From positions 1 to 64,000 of the forward strand of contig CAWHFY010000024.1 in NCBI GenBank assembly GCA_963828755.1: a stretch of DNA of 64,000 nt, in the 5' to 3' direction. Position numbers and translations under genes: made by a program. The notes under the pieces are model-generated. The model did not search any database. It was not told the DNA's origin and saw only the letters and a program-made list of their open reading frames with translations. This DNA is from WHSW01 sp963828755. Lineage in GTDB: Bacteria > Actinomycetota > Thermoleophilia > Solirubrobacterales > 70-9. Positions 35,136-42,608 of the stretch are shown piece by piece; position 1 is the stretch's first letter, and each line of letters begins with the position of its first letter.

Positions 35136-36340
35136 GCGCCCCGGGCATCGTGATCGCCGGCGGGGGCCTCGCCGCCCAGCGCTGCGCCGAGACGCTGCGC
35201 TCCCGTGGGTACGAGGCTCCGATCCGCATCGTCTGCGGCGAGGCCGAGGCCCCATATGACCGCCCGCCGCTCTCGAAGGGAGTTCTGCGCGGTGAGCTCG
35301 CCGCCGACGCGCTGCGCTTCCGCGAACCCGGTTGGTACGCCGAGAACGCGGTCGAGCTGCTGCTCGGGCGCCGGGCGGTCGGGCTGCGGGCGGCCGAGCG
35401 CCGGCTCGTCCTCGATCGCGACGAGCACCTCGCCTACGAGGATCTGGTGATCGCGACCGGAGCCGCGCCGCGACGTCTGCCGGCTCTCGACCGCTTCTCG
35501 AATGCGCTGGTGCTCCGATCGCTCAACGATGTCGCGCGGCTGCACGCCGAGCTCGGCGCGGGCGCCCGGCTGGCGATCATCGGCTCCGGCTTCATCGGCC
35601 AGGAGGTCGCCGCGACCGCGCGCGGGCTCGGCGCCGAGGTCACCGTGATCGAAGCGCTCGACCTGCCCCTCGTGGGCGTGCTCGGGACCCGGGTGAGCCG
35701 CTGGCTGGTCGACATGCACCGCGACGAGGGCGTGCGGATGCTGCTCGCGAGCCGGCTCGCGGGAGCTGCGGGGAACGGCCGGGTCGAGCGGCTCGAGCTC
35801 GAGTCCGGCCCCGCGGTCGACACCGACGTGGTCATCGTCGCGGTCGGCGTCGCCCCCGACACCGGCTGGCTCGCCGAGGCCGGACTCGGGCCCGGCGGGA
35901 TCCTCACCGATCCGCAGGGCCGCACCAGCGTGAGCCACGTCTTCGCCGCCGGCGACGTCGCGGCGCCGTTCGACCCGTGCCGCGGCGAGTACGTGCGCAC
36001 CGAACACTGGGACGCCGCAAGTCGGCAGGGCGCTGCCGTCGCCCGCGCGATCCTCGGCGATCCACCCCGCCCCGCCCCGCCGGCGAGCTTTTGGAGCGAC
36101 CAGTACGGGGTCCGCATCCAGTACGCGGGGACGACGGCGGGAGCCGACGGGCTGCGCTTCGACGGCGACCTCGACCGGCGCGACTTCACCGTGCTGTACC
36201 GCAGCGGCGGACGCCCGATCGGAGCGCTCGCAGTCGGACGCCCACGCGAGTTCGCCGCCCTGCGGCGCCTGCTCGACCAAACCCCGGACCCACAACCCAA
36301 CCAAGGAGACAGCGATGAGCTACCTGCCGACAATCGATGA
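35132..36340 (+). CDS. FAD-dependent ferredoxin reductase-type oxidoreductase
   Basis: 402 aa. FAD-binding N-terminus (GIVIAGGGLAAQRCAETLR), the YDRPPLSKGVLRGEL motif of rhodocoxin/ferredoxin reductases, an NADH-binding Rossmann loop (AIIGSGFIGQEVAATARG), and the C-terminal FAD motif VFAAGDVAA. A C-terminal reductase domain follows (ASFWSDQYGVRIQYAG). GTG start overlapping the preceding stop. It moves electrons from NAD(P)H to the ferredoxin encoded next, which overlaps its 3' end by 26 bases. Confidence 0.93.
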   Translation: MSAPGIVIAGGGLAAQRCAETLRSRGYEAPIRIVCGEAEAPYDRPPLSKGVLRGELAADALRFREPGWYAENAVELLLGRRAVGLRAAERRLVLDRDEHLAYEDLVIATGAAPRRLPALDRFSNALVLRSLNDVARLHAELGAGARLAIIGSGFIGQEVAATARGLGAEVTVIEALDLPLVGVLGTRVSRWLVDMHRDEGVRMLLASRLAGAAGNGRVERLELESGPAVDTDVVIVAVGVAPDTGWLAEAGLGPGGILTDPQGRTSVSHVFAAGDVAAPFDPCRGEYVRTEHWDAASRQGAAVARAILGDPPRPAPPASFWSDQYGVRIQYAGTTAGADGLRFDGDLDRRDFTVLYRSGGRPIGALAVGRPREFAALRRLLDQTPDPQPNQGDSDELPADNR

Positions 36341-36521
36341 CCGAGCCTGCAGCGCCCACGGCGACTGCGCGGCGATCGCCCCGACCGTGTTCGCGGTCGA
36401 CGAGACCGCGGTCGTGATCGGCCCCGGGACCGACGCCGAGATCCTCGCCGCGGCGGAGGCCTGCCCGGCGCTCGCGATCACCGTTACCGACGCGGCGACC
36501 GGCGAGATCATCTTTCCCTGA
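36315..36521 (+). CDS. [3Fe-4S]-type ferredoxin
   Basis: 68 aa, acidic. Cysteines CSAHGDC and a later CP (ACPALAI) form the three-ligand pattern of single [3Fe-4S] ferredoxins, with the usual His between the first two. Strong AAGGAGACAGCG ribosome site inside the reductase gene; the ATG lies within the last codons of that gene. Electron carrier for the preceding reductase and perhaps the membrane haem protein. Confidence 0.9.
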   Translation: MSYLPTIDDRACSAHGDCAAIAPTVFAVDETAVVIGPGTDAEILAAAEACPALAITVTDAATGEIIFP

Positions 36522-36569
36522 GCCGGCCGCTGCCTCAGCGCGGGAACGCCATGGCTAGTGTGTGGCCCC

Positions 36570-37626
36570 ATGGGAGAGACTCCGGAACTTCTGCAACAGC
36601 TGCTCACCGTCCCCGCGCCATCCGGCTATGAGGCCCCGGCGGCGAAGGTCTGGCGCGACGCCGCCTCGTTCGCCGAGCTCGAGGTCGACCGGCTCGGCTC
36701 CTCGATCGCGCGCGTCAACGGCGAGCACGAGAAGCCCCTGGTCGCGATCGTCGGCCACATCGACGAGATCGGCCTGGCGATCACCCACGTCGACGAGAAG
36801 GGCTTCGCGTGGTTCACCCCGATCGGCGGCTGGGATCCCCAGATCCTGGTCGGCCAGCGGGTGACGATCGAAACCCGCGACGGCGCCCGTGCCCGGAGTC
36901 GTCGGGCGCAAGCCCGTGCACCTGCTCAAGGACGATCAGCGCAAGAAGGCCGTCGAGCTCGACGGCCTTCACATCGACGTCGGCGCTGCCGACCGCGACG
37001 AGGCGCTCTCGCTGCTGCGCATCGGCGACCCGGTCGTGATCGCCGCCGCGCCGCTCGCGCTCGCCGGCGACCGGCTCGCCTCGCGCTCGATGGACAACCG
37101 ACTCGGCTCCTATGTCGCGCTCGAGGTCGCGCGGCGCTGCCACGAACGCGGCGGGCACGCCGCGAGCGTCGCCGGCGTCGCCGTCGCCCAGGAGGAGATC
37201 GGCGTCAACGGCGCCCGTACCTCCGCGTACATGCTGCAGCCCGAGATCGCCGTCGTCGTCGACGTCACCCACGCCACCGACGCCCCCGGCGTCGAGGAGA
37301 ACCCGCACGGCTCGCACGCGCTCGGCTCCGGCCCGGTGATCGGGCGCGGCGCGACCCTGTCGCCGAAGGTGTTCGAGCTGTTGGCCGCGACCGCGGAGCG
37401 CGAGAGCATCGACCACACGATCGAGGCGTCGGGCCGCTACACCGCCACCGACGCCGACGCCTATCAGGTGTCGCGGGCCGGGATCCCGACCGGGCTGGTC
37501 TCGATCCCGCTGCGCTACATGCACTCTCCGGTCGAGCTCGTCGACCTGGGCGACGTCGAGGCCGCGATCGAGCTGCTGGTCGCGTTCGCGAGCTCGATCG
37601 AGCCCGACGTCGACCTGAGCCGCTAG
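36570..37626 (+). CDS. M42 family metallopeptidase (glutamyl aminopeptidase-like), frameshifted
   Basis: Tetrahedral-type zinc aminopeptidase. Motifs: LTVPAPSGYE, VAIVGHIDEIGLAITHVDEKG (His-x-Asp ligands), LASRSMDNRLGSYVALEVA (bridging Asp), VAVAQEEIGVNGARTSAY (Glu ligands) and the late MHSPVELVDLGDV (His). An extra C near 36893 splits the frame between ETRDGA and VPGVVGRKP. Corrected about 351 aa, normal. ATG at 36570; GTG four codons upstream possible. Last plus-strand gene of the inserted block. Confidence 0.9.
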
Positions 37627-38258
37627 AGCAGCGGCTCGTAGAGCGTGTAGGTGGCGACCAGCTCGCCCTGGTCGAGCACGTGGCCCTCGATCGCCTCGCG
37701 CACGTCGTCGAGCTTGAACTCGCCCTCGAGCCCGACGCTCGGGACGTCGAGCGCGTAGACGACGAAGTGGTAGTTGTGGAGCGCGCTCGTCGTTGAAGGG
37801 CGGGAACGGGCCGTCGTAGTGGCCGTAGGTACCGCCCATGTCCGGGTCGCCCGCGAGGAAGTCGGTGTAGCTGTTGACGCCGCCGATCCCGTGCTCGCGT
37901 CGGCCCCGGGTCCTTGCCGCCGATGACGATCTCGGTCGAGCCGGCGCCCTCGGGGAGCTCGGTGGTGTCCGGGGCGATGTCGACCAGCAGCCAGTGCGCG
38001 AAGTCGGCGCGCGCGGCGTCCTCGGGGAGCGTCTTGCCCTCCTGGTTCACGTCGCTGGCGTCGGCGGGGACGTCGGGGTCGTAGGCGATGAGGACGAACG
38101 ACCGCGGTCTCCTCGGGGTGCCCCGACCAGCGCAGGTGCGGGCTGCGGTTGCCGCCCTCGGGCGCCGCGGCGCCGCTGCCGTCCGGGACTCCGAACGCGT
38201 GGTCGTCGGGGACCCGCTCGCCGTAGTTGAGGCTGTCGATCTCGACGTTGATCGCCAT
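37623..38258 (-). CDS. YbhB/YbcL family Raf-kinase-inhibitor-like protein (PEBP), multiple frameshifts
   Basis: PEBP fold, ligand-binding protein of unclear bacterial role. Readable pieces in order: INVEIDSLNYGERVPDDHAF, PHLRWSGHP, SFVLIAYDPDVPADASDVNQ, DFAHWLLVDIAPDTTELPEG, the ligand-site DMGGTYGHYDGPFPPFND, then LHNYHFVVYALDVPS and VLDQGELVATYTLYEPLL. Frame changes fall near 38098, 37905 and 37790. All conserved blocks survive, so base-calling errors are more likely than decay. Overlaps the end of the convergent M42 gene by four bases. Confidence 0.82.
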   Translation of the reverse strand: MAINVEIDSLNYGERVPDDHAFGVPDGSGAAAPEGGNRSPHLRWSGHPEETAVVRPHRLRPRRPRRRQRREPGGQDAPRGRRARRLRALAAGRHRPGHHRAPRGRRLDRDRHRRQGPGADASTGSAASTATPTSSRATRTWAVPTATTTARSRPSTTSALHNYHFVVYALDVPSVGLEGEFKLDDVREAIEGHVLDQGELVATYTLYEPLL

Positions 38259-38298
38259 GGTTGTTCCTCGTCGTTCGTCGTTCGCCGCTCGCCGCTCG

Positions 38299-39397
38299 TC
38301 AATCTACGACGCGCAGCTCCTTACCGAGTGAGCTCAGATTTCGGTACCCGTCGTCGGTGACCGCAACCAGGTCCTCGATCCGGATCCCGAACTCGCCGGG
38401 CACGTAGACGCCGGGCTCGACCGTGACGACGTCGCCGGCGGCGAGGGTGTCCTCGGAGCGCTTGCTGAGCACCGGCGCCTCGTGGACCTCGAGCCCGACC
38501 CCGTGGCCGAGCCCGTGGCCGAACTGGTCCTCGCGGCCGCCGTCTCGGATCACCGACCGCGCCGCCTCGTCGGCAGCCTGCCCGTCGACGCCGGGGCGGA
38601 CCGCCTCGAGGCCCGCCGCCTGCGCCGTGCGGACGAGCTCGTAGGCCTCGCGCGCCTCATCGGAGATCTCGCCCACCGCGAAGGTGCGGGTGCAGTCGGA
38701 GGCGTAGCCGTCGACCATCGCGCCCATGTCCCAGACGACCAGCTCGCCCTCGCCGATTCGCCGCTCCGACGGCTCGGCGTGCGGCAGGGCGCCGTTCGGC
38801 CCGGCCGCGACGATCGCCATGAACGAGGGCTCGGCGCCCAGCTCACGGATGCGAGCGTGCGCGGCGGCGGCGACCGCCGCCTCGGTTCGACCGGCGAGCC
38901 CCGCGGCGAGCACCGTCTCGTAGGCGTCGTCGGCGATCCGCGCCGCCTCGTGCGATCAGCTCGAGCTCGCCCGCGTCCTTGCGCCGGCGCAGCCGCTCGA
39001 CCAGCCCGCTGACCGGCACCAGCTCGACCCCCTCGCCGAGCTCTTCCTCGAGCTTGCGCAGGTTGGCGACGCTCGTCGCGGTGTCGTCGAAGCCCACGCG
39101 ACCGGCGAGCAGCGCCGCGAGCTCCGGGATCAGCCGACCGCCGGCCGTGACCCGCTCGAACGCGTCGCCGACCTGCTTCTCGGCGCGCTCGGCGTACCGG
39201 AAGTCGGTCATGAACTTGCGCACCTCGGGGCCGATCACGACCAGGGCGCTGGTGCCGGTGAAGCCGGTGAGCCAGCGCGCGTTGGCGATCGCGTCGGGCC
39301 CGGAGTCGCCGGGTCGCACGAGGTCGCCGACGATCAGCTGGTCGAGACCCTCCTCGCCAACCAGAGCGGCGAGCCGGTCGGCGCGCTCGGCGCTCAA
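38299..39397 (-). CDS. pepQ: M24 family Xaa-Pro peptidase, one frameshift
   Basis: Pita-bread metalloaminopeptidase cleaving Xaa-Pro bonds. N-terminal creatinase-like domain (ARWLTGFTGTSALVVIGPE); catalytic ligands VVWDMGAMVDGYASDCTRTF (two Asp), HGLGHGVGLEVHEAP (His), VVTVEPGVYVPGEFGIRIED (Glu pair). An extra C near 38955 separates ELELIA from EAARIADDAYETV. Corrected about 365 aa. Its ATG overlaps the aroQ stop. In many Gram-positives pepQ sits between aroQ and efp. Confidence 0.92.
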
Positions 39398-39846
39398 GCG
39401 TTGAGCTCCTGCTTCAGCATCTGCAATGCCTCACGGTAGCCATCGGCGCCCTTGCCCGAGACCGTGCCGGTGACCAGCCCCTCGAGCACCGAGTGGCGGC
39501 GCCATTCCTCACGCTCGCCGACGTCTGACAGATGCACCTCGACGGCGGGCAGGCCGGCGATTTCGAGCGCGTCGCGGATCGCCCAGCTGTAGTGGGTCCA
39601 GGCGCCCGGGTTGAGCAGCGCCGCGTCTGCAACCTCGGGCAGCCGGTGCAGCCGCTCGACGTACTCGCCCTCGCTGTTGGTCTGAAAGAAGGCGACCTCG
39701 AGGTCCAGGTCGCGACCGAAGCGTTTGATCTGCGTCTCCAGCTCGGGCAGCGTCAGCGTCCCGTAGTGCTCGGCCTCGCGGCGTCCGAGCGCGTCGAGGT
39801 TGACCCCGTGAAGGACCTCGACCCGGTTGTGAGCGCTGATCGTCAT
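39394..39846 (-). CDS. aroQ: 3-dehydroquinate dehydratase, type II
   Basis: Third step of the shikimate pathway. 150 aa. The N-terminal motif normally written NGPNLNLLG appears as HGVNLDALGRREAEHYGTLT, so two normally conserved residues differ, but the catalytic Tyr of YG and the downstream FFQTNSEGEYVERLH, NPGAWTHYSWAIRDAL and VEVHLSDVGERE motifs are kept. Part of aroC-aroKB-aroQ-pepQ on the minus strand. Confidence 0.92.
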   Translation of the reverse strand: MTISAHNRVEVLHGVNLDALGRREAEHYGTLTLPELETQIKRFGRDLDLEVAFFQTNSEGEYVERLHRLPEVADAALLNPGAWTHYSWAIRDALEIAGLPAVEVHLSDVGEREEWRRHSVLEGLVTGTVSGKGADGYREALQMLKQELNA

Positions 39847-39879
39847 CGCGGCTCCAGACTATTCGAGAGCCGCGGCTCG

Positions 39880-41424
39880 CTAGGCCCGATAGAGGCGCTC
39901 GACCGCGGCGCGCAGCGCGTCCGGCTCGACCCGTTGGTCGGTGAGCACCTCGCCCGGCCGCGGGCAGAGGACGAACCCGAGTCCGGCCGCCGTGCGCTTC
40001 TTGTCGCGCCCGATGCCGGCGATGACCTGGTCGAGCTCGATCGAGTCGTCGATGTGGGTCGGGAGGCCATGGCGGTCGAGGATCGCCTCCACCTCGGCGC
40101 GCAGCTCGATGGCATCGGAGAGGTCGAGCGCCGCGAGCAGCCCGATCCCGACCGCCTCGCCGTGCCGGTAGCGCGTGTAACCCGAGGCCACCTCGATCGC
40201 GTGCCCGACGGTGTGGCCGAGGTTGAGCGCCGCGCGACGGCCGGAGTCGCGCTCGTCCGCAGCGACCACCTCGAGCTTGGCCCGAGCACAGGCGAAGATG
40301 ATCGGGTCGAGCTGGGCCGGGTCGAGCTCCTCGAGTGACCGGACCTCGCCCCACAGCGGCTCGCCGGCGATCAGCCCGGTCTTCAGCACCTCGACGAACC
40401 CGGCGGCGAGCTCGCCCGGGGGCAGCGTGCGCAGGGTCGCCGGGTCGGTGAGCACCGCGGCGGGCAGGTGATAGGCACCGACGTAGTTCTTGGCCTCCGG
40501 CAGGTCGACGCCGGTCTTGCCGCCGTAGGCCGAGTCGACCTGGGCGACGAGGGTCGTCGGCACCTGCACGACCGCGATGCCGCGCTGGTAGACGGCGGCG
40601 GCGAAGCCGGCCAGGTCACCCACGACCCCGCCGCCGAGCGCGGCGACGTGATCGGACCGGGTCGCGCCAAGCGTCGCGAGCTCGCGCAGCACCCGCTCGG
40701 TCTCGGCCAGGGTCTTGGTCTGCTCGCCCGGGGCAAGCTCGATCGCGCCGGCCGCCGGGCCGATCGCGTCGGCGTACAGGCCGCCGACCACCGTGTCGGT
40801 GACCATGAAGCGCCGCCCCTCCAATGGCCAGAAGCCGCTCTCGAGCAGGCCGCGGCCGACGTACACCGGGTACTCGCCCGACGAGCTGTGAGCCCAGGCC
40901 ATCCGGGTCCCGGCGGGCAGGTCGCGAAGCGCCTGCAGCGCCTGCAGCGCTCGCGCGGGCGAGTCCTGGCGGCCCGGCACGATGGCGCGGGCGAGCGACT
41001 CGTACAGCGGCCGGCGCTCGGCGAGCAGCCGGTCGAACGTCTGGCGGTCGCGCGCCAGCGGCCGGCGCCCCCCGACCCGGTCCCAGGCCGTGTTCGCGTC
41101 CGCGTCGAGCCAGACGACCACGTGCCCGGCGAGCGCGTCGCGGACCCGCTCGGAGAGCACGCTGCCGCCGCCGAGCGCCACCGCTCCCCCTCCCGAGCGC
41201 TCCAGCACCGCGACGACCAACGCCTCCTCGCGGCGGCGGAACTCCGCCTCGCCCTCGGCGGCGAAGAAGTCGGCGATCGGCATGCCGAGCTCGGCCTCGA
41301 GCAGCTCGTCGGTGTCGACCGCGTCGAGCCCGGCGTGGCGCGCGGCGCGCAGGGCGCGCGACTTGCCGGCCCCCATGAAGCCGATGAAGACGAGCGCGGC
41401 GTCGTTGTCGCTCAGCGCCGCCAA
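39880..41424 (-). CDS. aroKB: Bifunctional shikimate kinase / 3-dehydroquinate synthase
   Basis: 514 aa fusion. Residues about 8-165 are shikimate kinase: P-loop FIGFMGAGKSRALRAARHAG, VDTDELLEAELG, FRRREEALVVAVL, ALGGGSVLSE. After a short linker, residues about 170-514 are dehydroquinate synthase: ALGGGVVGDLAGFAAAVYQRG (NAD), VPTTLVAQVDSAYGGKTGVD and the zinc-ligand region LNLGHTVGHAIE...RHGEAVGIG. It catalyses steps 2 and 5 of the pathway in one chain. Its start overlaps the aroC 3' end by 13 bases. Confidence 0.95.
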   Translation of the reverse strand: MAALSDNDAALVFIGFMGAGKSRALRAARHAGLDAVDTDELLEAELGMPIADFFAAEGEAEFRRREEALVVAVLERSGGGAVALGGGSVLSERVRDALAGHVVVWLDADANTAWDRVGGRRPLARDRQTFDRLLAERRPLYESLARAIVPGRQDSPARALQALQALRDLPAGTRMAWAHSSSGEYPVYVGRGLLESGFWPLEGRRFMVTDTVVGGLYADAIGPAAGAIELAPGEQTKTLAETERVLRELATLGATRSDHVAALGGGVVGDLAGFAAAVYQRGIAVVQVPTTLVAQVDSAYGGKTGVDLPEAKNYVGAYHLPAAVLTDPATLRTLPPGELAAGFVEVLKTGLIAGEPLWGEVRSLEELDPAQLDPIIFACARAKLEVVAADERDSGRRAALNLGHTVGHAIEVASGYTRYRHGEAVGIGLLAALDLSDAIELRAEVEAILDRHGLPTHIDDSIELDQVIAGIGRDKKRTAAGLGFVLCPRPGEVLTDQRVEPDALRAAVERLYRA

Positions 41425-42578
41425 TCGATCCGCTCCCGGTACGCCTGCAAGGCGGCGAGAACGTCATCGATGTGGTCGCCGCCGAACTTCTCGCGATAGC
41501 AGCGGGCAAGCACCAGCGAGACCATCGCCTCGGCGACGACGCCCGCCGCCGGGACCACGGTCGAGTCGGTGCGCTCGCGCATCGCCTGCGCCGGCTCCTT
41601 GGTCTCGGTGTCCACGGAGCGCAGCGGCTTGGTCAGGGTCGAGATCGGCTTCAGCGCCCCGCGGACGATCAGCGGCTCGCCGTTGGACATCCCGCCCTCG
41701 ACCCCGCCGGCGCGGTTGGTCTCGCGGTAATAGCCGCGTTCTGAGTCCCAGAAGATCTCGTCGTGTGATTCCGAGCCGGGCGAGGCGGCGACCTCCCAGG
41801 CCTCGCCGACGGAGACGCCCTTGACCGCCTGGATCGACACGACCGCGTGCGCGAGCCGGCCGTCGAGCCGCTCGTCCCAGGCGACGTGCGACCCGAGCCC
41901 GGGGATCAACCCGAAGGCGCGTACCTCGAAGACGCCGCCGAGGCTCTCGTTGGCCTTGCGCAGCCGGTCGATCTCGTCGACCATGCGCGCCTCGGCCTCG
42001 GGGTCGAGGCAGCGGACGGGCGACTCGTCGACTCCGGCGAAGTCCTCGGGGGCGAGTTCGGGGCGCTCGGCGGCGGCGACGGAGGCGATCCGCAGCACGT
42101 GGCTGAAGACGCTCACGCCGAGCGCGCGCAGAAACTCCTTCGCGATCGCCCCGGCGGCGACGCGCGCCGCGGTCTCTCGCGCCGAGGCGCGCTCGAGCAC
42201 GTTGCGGACATCGCGGTGTCCGTACTTCTGCGACCCGACGAGGTCCGCGTGGCCGGGGCGCGGCAGGTGCGACTCCTCGACCTCCGCCTCGACCGGCCAC
42301 GGGTTCATCCGCTCCTCCCAGTTGGCGTAGTCGCGGTTGGCGACCAGCAGCGCCACCGGGCTGCCGAGGGTCCGGCCGTGGCGGATCCCGGAGCGGACCT
42401 CGACCGAGTCCGACTCGATCTTCATCCGGCCCCCGCGACCGTGGCCGAGTTGGCGGCGCGCCATGTCGGCGTCGATCCGCTCGCGGTCGAGCTCGAGCCC
42501 TGCCGGCAGGCCCTCGACGATCGCGACGAGCCCCGGCCCGTGCGATTCCCCAGCGGTCGTGTAGCGGAAGGCGGTCAT
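41412..42578 (-). CDS. aroC: Chorismate synthase
   Basis: Final shikimate-pathway step; needs reduced FMN. 388 aa. Motifs: FRYTTAGESHGPGLVAIVEG, GRGGRMKIESDSVEVRSGIR, GSPVALLVANRDYANWE, RPGHADLVGSQKYGHRDVRN and RSVDTETKEP. First gene of the aro operon, just downstream of the RTX gene. Confidence 0.97.
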   Translation of the reverse strand: MTAFRYTTAGESHGPGLVAIVEGLPAGLELDRERIDADMARRQLGHGRGGRMKIESDSVEVRSGIRHGRTLGSPVALLVANRDYANWEERMNPWPVEAEVEESHLPRPGHADLVGSQKYGHRDVRNVLERASARETAARVAAGAIAKEFLRALGVSVFSHVLRIASVAAAERPELAPEDFAGVDESPVRCLDPEAEARMVDEIDRLRKANESLGGVFEVRAFGLIPGLGSHVAWDERLDGRLAHAVVSIQAVKGVSVGEAWEVAASPGSESHDEIFWDSERGYYRETNRAGGVEGGMSNGEPLIVRGALKPISTLTKPLRSVDTETKEPAQAMRERTDSTVVPAAGVVAEAMVSLVLARCYREKFGGDHIDDVLAALQAYRERIDWRR

Positions 42579-42608
42579 GCGGCCGCCTAGCCTAGACGCG
42601 CGACGGCG

